A stretch of 64,000 nt of DNA, taken from Pseudaminobacter soli (ex Li et al. 2025). GTDB lineage: Bacteria; Pseudomonadota; Alphaproteobacteria; Rhizobiales; Rhizobiaceae. The first letter of the stretch is position 1. Each line of letters begins with the position of its first letter. The stretch covers positions 124,001-188,000 of the forward strand of contig NZ_JARXVF010000006.1 in the NCBI RefSeq assembly GCF_029892515.1, written 5' to 3'. The notes below the pieces were generated by a model. It had not been told where the DNA came from. It ran no database searches and was given only the letters and a program-made list of their open reading frames with translations. The translations under genes and the position numbers were made by a program. Shown here piece after piece: positions 29,776 through 38,214 of the stretch.

Positions 29776-31041
29776 ATGCCGCTGACACGCCGTCAATTCC
29801 TTTCTGCCTCTGCTGCAGCGCTCATGACGCCACCTGCGCACGCAGGCGCAGCTCCTAGATCCAACCCCGGCTTCCGCCGCGGCGGGGCCGTGCACTCGAT
29901 GATGAACTGGGGCGCACTCCAAGACGGCGATCCCGGACGTTACTTGCCGCGTCCATTCGAGACGCCGCGGAATGCCTTTCCCGCCGCGCTGATACAGGAT
30001 TTCGCCCACTCCGGGTTCGATTTCATCCGCCTCACTCTGGACGTCGGTCCGTTCATGCAGTTGCAAGGTGCAGATAGGGAAGCGCTGGAACAAAAGCTCA
30101 TCGACAATATCCGTCTGTTTCACGATCTCGGGCTCGCCGTCATCGTGGACGTCCATCCGGTGGAGCAGGTGCCCGCCTATTCACCCCAATCAATCCTCGA
30201 CGATCTGGAAGGGCCACTCTTTGCCGACTACACCGCGATGATCGGCCGACTGGCCACTCTGTTGGCCGCTGTCCAGTCGGGGAACGTAGCTCTGGAACTC
30301 ATGAATGAGCCGGTTATCCGCGAGGCAAGTCACCGCACGCAGGTCAAGGTGTGGGGCGCGGCTCAACTCGTCCTGCATGACGCAGCGCGGCGGGCTGCAG
30401 CCGATCTGCCGCTTCTGCTGACGGGGGCGAATTACGGCGGCATAAGCGGACTCACGGATCTCGACCCGTCACCCTTCATCGACAGCAACACGCTGTTTTC
30501 GTTTCACTACTATCTGCCGATCAGTTTCACCCATCAGGGGGTCGACTTCGGAACCGCCGACGCTCCCGCCTCACCCTATGTCGTCGACCTTCCCTATCCG
30601 TATGACGCTGTTCCGGCGCAAGAGATCGCAGCGGCGATAGAAGGGCGCATCGCCGCCGATACCGCGCTTGACGTAACGGGCAAGGAAGCCACGCGGAACC
30701 ATGCCCAGCAAATCCTGCAAAGCTTCCTGTCCGGCGCTTGGAACCGCGAACGTATCGAAAACGACTTTGCCGAGGTCGGAGCCTGGGCAGACCGTAATGG
30801 CGTGGCGAGGCACCGAATCGTGATGGGCGAGTGCGGTGTGACGCGGCGCGCTGCCGGGTTCACCGGAGCCAATGACATCTATCGCAAGCGCTGGCTGTCC
30901 GACGTAACGCATCTGGCGCAGGCAGGCGGCTTCGGCTGGGCTTTGTGGGGGATCGAGAGCCGCGAAATGGGCATCTACAGGGTCGATGATAAAGACCGGG
31001 TCGACAGTGACGTTGTCGCGGCGTTGGCTATGTCTGATTAG
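29776..31041 (+). CDS. Glycoside hydrolase family 5 (endoglucanase-like), exported
   Basis: This is a 421-aa secreted hydrolase. The N-terminus has a Tat-type signal (LTRRQFLSASAAALM) with an AHA-G cleavage site. The GH5 fold is shown by FDFIRLTLDVGPF, VIVDVHPVEQ, the acid/base Glu178 in ALELMNEPV, FSFHYYLP and the nucleophile Glu352 in VMGECGV. Both catalytic glutamates are present. Such enzymes in exopolysaccharide loci trim or release the polymer, like ExsH/ExoK-type or Bcs-linked cellulases. It follows the second ligase-like gene on the same strand. Confidence 0.9.
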   Translation: MPLTRRQFLSASAAALMTPPAHAGAAPRSNPGFRRGGAVHSMMNWGALQDGDPGRYLPRPFETPRNAFPAALIQDFAHSGFDFIRLTLDVGPFMQLQGADREALEQKLIDNIRLFHDLGLAVIVDVHPVEQVPAYSPQSILDDLEGPLFADYTAMIGRLATLLAAVQSGNVALELMNEPVIREASHRTQVKVWGAAQLVLHDAARRAAADLPLLLTGANYGGISGLTDLDPSPFIDSNTLFSFHYYLPISFTHQGVDFGTADAPASPYVVDLPYPYDAVPAQEIAAAIEGRIAADTALDVTGKEATRNHAQQILQSFLSGAWNRERIENDFAEVGAWADRNGVARHRIVMGECGVTRRAAGFTGANDIYRKRWLSDVTHLAQAGGFGWALWGIESREMGIYRVDDKDRVDSDVVAALAMSD

Positions 31042-31509
31042 ATTATCTCGTAAAAGCAGCGCCAGATGGTGGTCGCCCATTTTCCGGGCGCAACATGCCC
31101 GTTCGCCTAATTGCACCGAGACCACTTGCGTCGGCGAAACCGCGTCGCTGAGACGAGCCGCAACTTCCAGCAGATCCCGTGGGCCAGAATCGCAATCACA
31201 ACACCTTTCGAAGATCATTCGAAAGAAGCCGCATCTTTCAGTGCCGGCCTCCAATCCAGTCAATATCTTGAATAACGAAACAATTTCAGCGGACTCTCAT
31301 TCACTTCAGTCAAAAATGAACTGAACAATATTTCATTGGTGAAAGTGTTATAGCGAAAAACCTAATTTATGATCTCGACGATCCAACTCGGAGCCGGATA
31401 ATTTTCCCAGCCATTCACAAAATATTATGAGTCATTAAACATCTATTTCAACATGCGCCGGCCATCGTCACGGACAACGGGATTTTCAAATATGTCGGGG
31501 AGTTTGGGC
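31042..31509. promoter_or_regulatory. AT-rich intergenic region before the second CelD-like gene
   Basis: No gene is supported here. The part at 31220-31450 is clearly AT-richer than the surrounding DNA. It contains a dyad TTCAGT-N9-ACTGAA at 31305-31325 and a TTTCA-N4-TGAAA dyad just after it. This probably holds the promoter and operator of the downstream gene. Confidence 0.45.
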
Positions 31510-32658
31510 ATGAGGGATTCGAATCTCAGACAAATCTGGGCTCAACCGCCGCCACCGGCGACGACGCGATTTATTGAGCAGCCAAATCCTTTCTTCGAGT
31601 CGTGGGTTCTGGACAGCGCGCGTCGCAATCTTTTGGGCGCACACGACCGTTTCCTGATCGCTGGTGACGCCCAGCAGATCGCCCTGCCGTTGAAGCTCAA
31701 GCGGTATGTGCCCGGGTGGTTGCCAACCGTCGCGCGCATATGGGGCCACGACCACTGTTTTGATACGACGCCGCTGGCGAAAGACGTGTGTCGTGAGGGC
31801 CTGAGAAGGCTGTTTGCCTCGTTGGCAGCGCGCGGCATCGACATCTTACGATGGCCTCGTTTGCCAATGGACACCGCCTTCGCGGCGACTCTCCTCGACT
31901 TTGTGGAAAACTCGGGCCTCGCACACGAGAGGACGAAGAGCTACCAGCGTCCGCTTCTCATTTGCGATGCTAGCGATCCAGATACTTTTCTCGAGCGCCA
32001 GGTCAGCAAGAAGCGTCTCGCAGAGTTGCGGCGATGCCGGCGACGGTTGTGCGAACTGGGCAAGGTTGAATTCCTGACTTATGAGGGTGTGCATGACGCA
32101 GCGCAGTGGTGCCGGGACTTCATCGAACTGGAGGCCTCGGGTTGGAAGGGCCCATCGGGCACCGGCACCGCGATCGGATGCTCCGATAGCGAGCGCGCCT
32201 TCTTCGAGGCCGCCGCAGCCGAAGGCGCGGCCGCAGGGCGGATCGTTGTCCACAGCCTCACGCTGGACGGCACGCCGGTCGCGATGACCGTCAATTTCCG
32301 CTCCGGCACTTGGCTGTGGGCTTATAAGGTCGCCTATCGTGAGGATCTTGCTCACCTGGCGCCCGGCGTGCAGGTGGAACTGGAGGGCACACGCGCATTC
32401 CTGAGCGATCCGACGCTCACCCATGTCGATTCCTGCATGGCATCCGAACATGGTGTTGTAGCGCAGCTGTGGCCCGACAGGCGGCCGATGGCCGAGATCC
32501 TGATCGCCGTTCATCCAAGGGCCAACCGGGTCGTTCGCGCCGGCGGTTTGCTATGGCGCCAATATCGTGGTCTGAAAAGCGCTGCGAAGGATACAATGCG
32601 GAACCAGCGTCGGATGTGGCGACCGCCAGACCGGAGGCGGGCTGCAAAATCCAGCTAG
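31510..32658 (+). CDS. CelD/BcsL-like GNAT (FemAB-fold) acetyltransferase, second member
   Basis: This is a 382-aa protein of the same broad family as the gene at 17211-18404 but clearly divergent. Landmarks are PNPFFESWVLDSARRNL, a polar DPDTFLERQVSKKRLAELRR segment and a C-terminal GNAT part (HSLTLDGTPVAMTVNFRSG, WLWAYKVAYREDLAHLAPG, VQVELE). The ATG at 31510 has GGGGAG at ideal spacing; ATGs at 31453 and 31492 are alternatives. It probably acylates a surface glycan or amino sugar. It closes the polysaccharide locus. Confidence 0.83.
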   Translation: MRDSNLRQIWAQPPPPATTRFIEQPNPFFESWVLDSARRNLLGAHDRFLIAGDAQQIALPLKLKRYVPGWLPTVARIWGHDHCFDTTPLAKDVCREGLRRLFASLAARGIDILRWPRLPMDTAFAATLLDFVENSGLAHERTKSYQRPLLICDASDPDTFLERQVSKKRLAELRRCRRRLCELGKVEFLTYEGVHDAAQWCRDFIELEASGWKGPSGTGTAIGCSDSERAFFEAAAAEGAAAGRIVVHSLTLDGTPVAMTVNFRSGTWLWAYKVAYREDLAHLAPGVQVELEGTRAFLSDPTLTHVDSCMASEHGVVAQLWPDRRPMAEILIAVHPRANRVVRAGGLLWRQYRGLKSAAKDTMRNQRRMWRPPDRRRAAKSS

Positions 32659-32858
32659 GGCGGTTCAGGTTTTGACGGAAGCGTAGCCGGCGTTTTCGAG
32701 ATAGTTGCCGCGTTCTTTGATGGTTGTGACCGGGCGCCCCGACGTGGGGCCCCCTGTCTCATCGATGGTTCGCTTCTGAGCGGCGCGTATCCTCTAACTC
32801 GGCACTACGCCGTGGTCGCGTTGACTGATGCGCGATAGTAGCGGTCGAACATAGCCTG

Positions 32859-33341
32859 TCAGCTGTCCACCTGAACGCTCAGACCCACCTTCACCCGGTC
32901 CATCGCCACGAAGGTCCGGAAGCGCTTGACGTTGTTGTTGCCAAAAAACAGCCGCCGCGTCAGGGCCTCGTAATCGGCCATGGTCGGGACGACGATGACG
33001 AGAATGAAGTCTGCCTCTCCGGTCACGTAATAGCATTGCTGGATTTCGGCGGCGGCCGCGAATTCCCTTTTCGCCATTTCTATCTGGTCGGCCGTTTCGC
33101 TGATGACCTCCACCTCGACAAAGATGGTGATGGCCTGGCCGACGGCCACCGGATCGAGGACGGCGACGTTCGCCTGAATGACCCCGTCTTCCTCCATCCG
33201 CTTGATCCGCCGCTGCACCGCTGGCGCCGACAGGTTGACGGCCTCACCGATGGTTCGCTGTGGCGTGGTGTTGTCCTTCTGAAGAATGGCGAGGATCTTG
33301 CGGTCGAAGGCATCCAATTGCGGCTGAATGGGCTTGCTCAA
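32859..33341 (-). CDS. Lrp/AsnC-family transcriptional regulator
   Basis: This is a 160-aa regulator with an N-terminal winged HTH (LDAFDRKILAILQKD, then AVNLSAPAVQRRIKRMEEDGVI) and a C-terminal RAM effector domain (AITIFVEVEV, YYVTGEADFILVIVVP). The start is placed at the TTG at 33341 because GGAGGT lies 9 nt upstream and the protein then has the usual family length. The frame runs open to 33464 without support. It is divergent from the diaminopropionate ammonia-lyase operon and very probably controls it with an amino acid as effector. Confidence 0.9.
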   Translation of the reverse strand: MSKPIQPQLDAFDRKILAILQKDNTTPQRTIGEAVNLSAPAVQRRIKRMEEDGVIQANVAVLDPVAVGQAITIFVEVEVISETADQIEMAKREFAAAAEIQQCYYVTGEADFILVIVVPTMADYEALTRRLFFGNNNVKRFRTFVAMDRVKVGLSVQVDS

Positions 33342-33441
33342 GCACGACCTCCAATGAAACAAACTTGCAAATGTGGCACCAAATATCAGCGCACTTTTCA
33401 TCCGCTCTGCAATAAATTTCAGCAGCAAACGAAAAGAGGCG

Positions 33442-34656
33442 ATGATGTTTCTGCTCAACACCACTCCCGACTACCACAAGCCACTCGATCCGAGAGACGC
33501 CGAAACGCTCGGCATTGCCGCAGCCGAGGAGGTCGAGCGCCACCTTTCGTTCCGGGACAATCATGCGGCAACGCCTCTGGTGGCACTGCCGCGACTGGCT
33601 GCCGAAATCGGCGTCGCAACGATCCACGTCAAGGACGAGGGCCATCGTCTTGGGCTGGGAAGTTTCAAGGCACTCGGCGGCGCCTATGCGGTGATCCGGC
33701 TTGTTCTTGAGCAGGCCGAAAAAGAACTCGGCCGCTCCGTCGACGTTGCCGAACTGCATTCGCCAGAGGTCCTTGCTGTCGCGCGCACCATGACGGTCGC
33801 CTGCGCCACGGACGGCAATCACGGCCGGTCGGTCGCGCAAGGCGCGCAGCTCGTCGGCGCGCGGGCGGCAATTTTCGTCCATTCCGGGGTCAGCGACGAG
33901 CGCGTCGCGGCCATTGCCCGTTTTGGCGCGGACATGATCCGCGTCAAGGGCAACTATGACGATTCGGTTCGCGAGGCCGCCCGAACCGCCGAGGCGAAGG
34001 GCTGGACAATTGTCTCGGATACGTCCTGGCCGGGCTACGAACGCATTCCCGGACTGGTGATGCAGGGTTACACGGCCCTCGTACGCGAAGCCTTGCGGAA
34101 AATGCCTGAGCCGCCGACGCATGTGTTCATCCAATCCGGCGTCGGTGGAATTGCCGCTGCCGTGGCGGGCCACCTGGCGATCGAGTTTGGCGACAGACGC
34201 CCGCTTTTCACGGTCGTCGATCCCGCCCGGTCGGCCTGCATCGTTGAATCCGCGCGCGCGGGGCATCCGGTGACGGTTGCTCATGGCGAGCCGACCGTCA
34301 TGGCCATGCTCGAATGCTACGAGCCATCGCTTGTTGCCTGGCGTGTTCTCTCCCGCGTCGCCGACGCCTTCATGACCGTCGATGAAGAAGATGCAATCTC
34401 GGTCATGAAGCGGCTCGCCAATCCCGTCGATGGCGATCCAACAATCGTCGCCGGTGAAAGCGGCGGCGTCGGACTGGCCGGACTAATGAAGGCCGTCGCC
34501 GATCCCGCAATCAAAGCTGCGCTGCGGATTGACGCCAACGCGCGCATCTTCGTGGTCAACACGGAAGGGGCGACCGACCCGGGCAAATACCAGGAGATCG
34601 TCGGGCAATCTCCCACTGCGGTGGCGGCGAAGAACAGGGCAGGAGCCGAAGCGTGA
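33442..34656 (+). CDS. dpaL: Diaminopropionate ammonia-lyase
   Basis: This is a 404-aa PLP enzyme that converts 2,3-diaminopropionate to pyruvate and two ammonia. The PLP lysine is in GLGSFKALGGAYAV (Lys76 from this start). Other family marks are ATDGNHGRSVAQGAQ, SDTSWPGYERIPGLVMQGY and QSGVGGIAAAVAGHL, plus the late AGESGGVGLAG loop. The start is the ATG at 33442 or 33445 with AGAGG upstream. The stop overlaps the GTG of the following carbamoylase-type hydrolase, so the two are coupled. This order resembles the E. coli ygeX-ygeY neighbourhood but with a different hydrolase set. Confidence 0.9.
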   Translation: MMFLLNTTPDYHKPLDPRDAETLGIAAAEEVERHLSFRDNHAATPLVALPRLAAEIGVATIHVKDEGHRLGLGSFKALGGAYAVIRLVLEQAEKELGRSVDVAELHSPEVLAVARTMTVACATDGNHGRSVAQGAQLVGARAAIFVHSGVSDERVAAIARFGADMIRVKGNYDDSVREAARTAEAKGWTIVSDTSWPGYERIPGLVMQGYTALVREALRKMPEPPTHVFIQSGVGGIAAAVAGHLAIEFGDRRPLFTVVDPARSACIVESARAGHPVTVAHGEPTVMAMLECYEPSLVAWRVLSRVADAFMTVDEEDAISVMKRLANPVDGDPTIVAGESGGVGLAGLMKAVADPAIKAALRIDANARIFVVNTEGATDPGKYQEIVGQSPTAVAAKNRAGAEA

Positions 34657-35894
34657 GCAACCCTTCGATAGATGCAGCGCGTCTCCTCGATCGCATCAAC
34701 GCGCTGGGCGCGATCGGACGTGATGCGGAGGGCAGGCTCGTCCGCCTTGCGGCTTCCGATGCGGACAAGCTCGGCCGCGACCGGTTCGTTTCCTGGCTCG
34801 AGGATGCTGGCCTGGAAGTTGCCGTCGACCGCATCGGCAATGTGTTCGGCATCTGGCGGCCGGATGGAGCGGGCGACATGCGTCCTCTGATGCTTGGCTC
34901 ACACATCGATACCGTCATAAACGCCGGCATCTACGACGGGTGCTACGGGGTGCTTTCCGGCCTGGAGGTGATCCAGACCCTGAAGGACGATGGCTTTACG
35001 CCCTTGCGCCCCATGGTCGTTGCCGCCTTCACCAATGAGGAGGGCGTGCGCTACGCGCCCGACATGCTGGGATCTCTTGTCTACGTCGGCGGTCTCGACG
35101 TCGATGCGGCCCTTGCGACCGGCGGCACGGATGGCACTGTTCTCGGGGACGAACTGCAGCGTATCGATTACGCAGGCGCCCATGAGCCAGGCTTCATGAC
35201 CCCATATGCCTATATCGAGCTGCATATTGAGCAGGGTCCGGTTCTCGAACGCGAGGGCATTCCGGTAGGTGCGGTGCAGAACCTGCAGGGCATTTCCTGG
35301 CAGAAGGTGACGATCGATGGCGATGCCAACCATGCGGGGACCACGCCGATCTCGATGCGCCGGGATGCAGGCTATGCTGCTGCGCGTGTCGTCACTTTCC
35401 TGCGCGAACGCGCGAAGGCTTCGAACACGCCGACCGTCGCCACGGTTGGCTGCATGGGCTTCGAGCCGAATGCCATCAATGTCATCCCCTCACGCGCCAC
35501 TTTCACGATCGATCTGCGCGACCCGGACGACGACCGCCTCAAGGAAGAGGAAGCAGCGCTCGCCGCGTTCCTCGAGAAGATAGCCGCCGAGGAGCAGGTC
35601 GACGTGTCGGTCGAGCGGCTGGCCCGCTTCGAGCCGGTGACGTTCGACCATCGGATCGTGGAACTGGTGGAGAAGGCGGCGCGGGATCGCGGTCTGGCGT
35701 GCAGGCGGATGACATCAGGAGCCGGCCATGACGCTCAAATGATCGCCCGCATCGCTCCGGCCGCCATGATCTTTGTCCCGAGCGTCGGTGGCATCAGTCA
35801 TAATCCGAAGGAACACACGGCTGACGAAGACCTAGTCGCCGGAGCCAATATCCTCCTCGACGTCGTTCGCCAGCTTGCGACCAAGGATAGCTGA
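34653..35894 (+). CDS. Zn-dependent N-carbamoyl-amino-acid hydrolase / allantoate amidohydrolase family
   Basis: This is a 413-aa M20-type amidase of the HyuC/AllC group. Metal-site segments are LGSHIDTV (His84, Asp86), a following GCYGV with Asp95, FTNEEGVRY (Glu129-Glu130), YIELHIEQGPVLE and SHNPKEHT near the C-terminus. Family enzymes split N-carbamoyl amino acids or ureido acids to amine, CO2 and ammonia. The GTG start overlaps the dpaL stop (GTGA). With dpaL beside it, a carbamoylated diaminopropionate such as albizziine is an attractive but unproven substrate. Confidence 0.9.
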   Translation: MSNPSIDAARLLDRINALGAIGRDAEGRLVRLAASDADKLGRDRFVSWLEDAGLEVAVDRIGNVFGIWRPDGAGDMRPLMLGSHIDTVINAGIYDGCYGVLSGLEVIQTLKDDGFTPLRPMVVAAFTNEEGVRYAPDMLGSLVYVGGLDVDAALATGGTDGTVLGDELQRIDYAGAHEPGFMTPYAYIELHIEQGPVLEREGIPVGAVQNLQGISWQKVTIDGDANHAGTTPISMRRDAGYAAARVVTFLRERAKASNTPTVATVGCMGFEPNAINVIPSRATFTIDLRDPDDDRLKEEEAALAAFLEKIAAEEQVDVSVERLARFEPVTFDHRIVELVEKAARDRGLACRRMTSGAGHDAQMIARIAPAAMIFVPSVGGISHNPKEHTADEDLVAGANILLDVVRQLATKDS

Positions 35895-35895
35895 C

Positions 35896-37056
35896 ATGAC
35901 CATCGACAACGATGCGCTTGTTAAGGAAATGACCACTTGGCGGCGCGACCTGCACGCCCATCCCGAACTTGGCTTCGAGGAGGAACGGACGTCGGCTTTG
36001 GTGGCAAAGAAGCTGCGGGAGTTCGGGCTCGACGAAGTCGTCGAAGGTGTCGGCGGAACGGGTGTCGTCGGAACATTGAGACGCGGGAGCGGCAATCGCG
36101 CCATCGCGCTTCGGGCCGACATGGATGCGCTGAGGATCACCGAACAGGGTGACAGAGCCTATCGATCGCAGTCTCCGGGTGTCATGCATGCGTGCGGCCA
36201 TGACGGCCATACGGCGATGCTGCTCGGTGCGGCCAAGACCCTGGCCGAAGAAGGCGGCTTTGATGGCACCGTCCGGTTCATTTTCCAGCCAGCCGAGGAA
36301 TGGGGCAAAGGGGCGCTGGCCATGCTCGACGATGGCCTGATGCAGCGATTTCCCTTCGATGAAATCTACGGCATCCACAATATGCCCGGTCTACCGATCG
36401 GGCATTTCGAGACCCGTCCTGGGCCGATCATGTCGGCAGAGGACAATTTCGAGATCGTCCTGAAAGGCGTTGGCGGCCATGCCGCCCGCCCCCACGCGGG
36501 TAACGAGGTTCTGGTCGCGGCTTGCGCCCTGGTGACCAACCTCCAGACCATCGTGTCGCGGCGGCTCAGTCCCGCCGACATCGGTGTGGTCTCGGTCACG
36601 GAGCTCATTACCGACGGTACGCGCAACGCGCTGCCAGGGTTGGCCCGCATTCTCGGCGACGCCCGCAGCTTTCGCCCGCAGGTCAGTGCGGAAATCGAAA
36701 AGCAGATGCGCATCATCGCGGAAGGGACGGCAATAACCCACAATGTCACGGCCGAGGTCAATTACACACGAGAATTCGTGCCGCTGGTCAACGACGCCAT
36801 GCTCGTCGACGAGGCCTTCGCTGCAGCGGGCGATATTTTCACCGCTGAGGCCGTCGCAGTCGCGGCGGAGCCGATGACCGGTTCAGAGGATTTTGCCCGT
36901 TTTCTTACTCATGTCCCCGGCTGTTTCGTGTTTCTCGGCAATGGCGTGGACTCCGCGCCCTTGCACAACCCCATCTATGATTTCAACGACGCCGGACTCA
37001 TTCAGGGGGCGAACTTCCATGTCGGCATCATCCGCCGACGGCTGAGCGCGAGGTGA
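35896..37056 (+). CDS. M20 family metallo-amidohydrolase (hippurate hydrolase / AbgB-like)
   Basis: This is a 386-aa cytoplasmic Zn or Mn amidohydrolase. The catalytic segments are complete: ALRADMDAL, the HACGHDGHTAM block (Cys100, His102, His105), QPAEEWGKGA with the catalytic Glu pair, and the lid-domain GGHAARPH. Family members remove acyl groups from N-acyl amino acids or cleave dipeptides. It begins one base after the carbamoylase stop, so it is the third gene of the dpaL operon. It could deacylate N-acyl-diaminopropionate. A related enzyme begins at 63007. Confidence 0.92.
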   Translation: MTIDNDALVKEMTTWRRDLHAHPELGFEEERTSALVAKKLREFGLDEVVEGVGGTGVVGTLRRGSGNRAIALRADMDALRITEQGDRAYRSQSPGVMHACGHDGHTAMLLGAAKTLAEEGGFDGTVRFIFQPAEEWGKGALAMLDDGLMQRFPFDEIYGIHNMPGLPIGHFETRPGPIMSAEDNFEIVLKGVGGHAARPHAGNEVLVAACALVTNLQTIVSRRLSPADIGVVSVTELITDGTRNALPGLARILGDARSFRPQVSAEIEKQMRIIAEGTAITHNVTAEVNYTREFVPLVNDAMLVDEAFAAAGDIFTAEAVAVAAEPMTGSEDFARFLTHVPGCFVFLGNGVDSAPLHNPIYDFNDAGLIQGANFHVGIIRRRLSAR

Positions 37057-37071
37057 AACTACAGAAACAGG

Positions 37072-37644
37072 TCAGCCAACGCCGCTCTCTCGCGATGTCT
37101 GGCAGTGGTTGGGCGTCAAAAGCGAGTAGCGCTGCTGCATGATTTCCTGCCCGCGTGAACGGGAAACTGCGCGAACGCTGTCGAGCGGGCGAAACCCCAG
37201 CTTGCGGAGTACCTTGCCCGACGCTGGGTTGTCGGCCGCATGGCCGGAGCGAAGTTTTGACAGGCCGATCCTGCTGAACGCAAATTGCACCACGGCCTGC
37301 GCCGCCTCCAACGCATAGCCTCGCCCCCAACTGGCCCGTTCGAACCAGTAGCCAAGCTCGCCTTCCCGCCCGGAGATTCCATCGACGTCGACTATGCCAA
37401 TGAGCCTGTCCTGCAGTTCGACGGCGAACCGATAGGCTTCGCCCGCCATCCATTCACGCTCATGGTCGGCGAACCAGTGACTGATTTCCGCTCCATCAGG
37501 AGGGAATGAGACCATGCGCAGCATTCGCGTCACTTCCCAGTCCGACTGGATTTCGAAGGCGCGCTCCGCATCGGAAACGTTGGTCGGGCGCAGAACGAGG
37601 CGCTCAGTGGCAATCCGGCAGGGAGGGATAGGACTGGCGTTCAT
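37072..37644 (-). CDS. GNAT N-acetyltransferase, RimJ/RimL type
   Basis: This is a 190-aa single-domain acetyltransferase. It shows the RimJ/L opening (RIATERLVLRPTNVSDAERA), an acetyl-CoA-binding region around ELGYWFERASWGRGYALEA, and the late ASGKVLRKLGFRPL motif. It converges with the M20 gene (15 bp between stops) and is separate from the sulfite dehydrogenase cluster. The acceptor (protein N-terminus, amino acid or antibiotic) cannot be told from sequence. Confidence 0.88.
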   Translation of the reverse strand: MNASPIPPCRIATERLVLRPTNVSDAERAFEIQSDWEVTRMLRMVSFPPDGAEISHWFADHEREWMAGEAYRFAVELQDRLIGIVDVDGISGREGELGYWFERASWGRGYALEAAQAVVQFAFSRIGLSKLRSGHAADNPASGKVLRKLGFRPLDSVRAVSRSRGQEIMQQRYSLLTPNHCQTSRESGVG

Positions 37645-37710
37645 GCGCCCTAGCCTGCCAATAGCTTTGATTGTTGGTCAACGGTATCGCAGTCCAAGGC
37701 CGGGTACATT

Positions 37711-38211
37711 CTATGGCGAGGTGGTCGCTTTCTTTGCCAGCGCACCCAGTGCGGCGCTCAGGGCTTCGATCGTGGGTTGAACCTGTTGATCCGCCCCGTG
37801 TCGTTTGGCGAGCCAGGCCGGATCGTTGTAGGAAAGCCAGGTGTCACCGGAGGCGTCCTGCCAGACCAGCGCCTTCAGCGGCAGGTCTATTCCGATCGTT
37901 TGAACCGACTGCATCAACGGTGTGCCGGCTTTGGCATTTCCAAAGATGATGAGATCGGTTGGCCGCAGCTCAAGCCCTGCCTCGGCGGCGCCTGCCGCAT
38001 GATCGACATGCGCAAAGACCGTCATGCCCTTTGCCTTGATCTCGGCTTCTAGCCGGCTCATGGTTTCTTTCGGTCCAAAATTGCTGCGTACCGTGATCAA
38101 TCCGTCCGTTGCCATTGCCTGCGCTCCCAAAAACCAGGTCACGGCGACAAAGATGAGCGCTCTGCTCAGCACCAGAAATACGCCGCGCCTATCCGATGAC
38201 CGAATGGACAA
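37711..38211 (-). CDS. DUF302-domain protein, exported
   Basis: This is a 166-aa protein with an N-terminal hydrophobic signal segment (ALIFVAVTWFLGAQAMA) followed by a DUF302 domain (ETMSRLEAEIKAKGMTVFAHVDHA, LIIFGNAKAGTPLMQ, PLKALVWQDASGDTWLSYN). The start is a TTG at 38211 supported by GCGGAG 7 nt upstream. It lies 3 bp after the YVTN propeller gene and is the last gene of the sorAB operon. DUF302 proteins occur in sulfur-oxidation and stress loci; the biochemical role is not known. Confidence 0.85.
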   Translation of the reverse strand: MSIRSSDRRGVFLVLSRALIFVAVTWFLGAQAMATDGLITVRSNFGPKETMSRLEAEIKAKGMTVFAHVDHAAGAAEAGLELRPTDLIIFGNAKAGTPLMQSVQTIGIDLPLKALVWQDASGDTWLSYNDPAWLAKRHGADQQVQPTIEALSAALGALAKKATTSP

Positions 38212-38214
38212 TGT

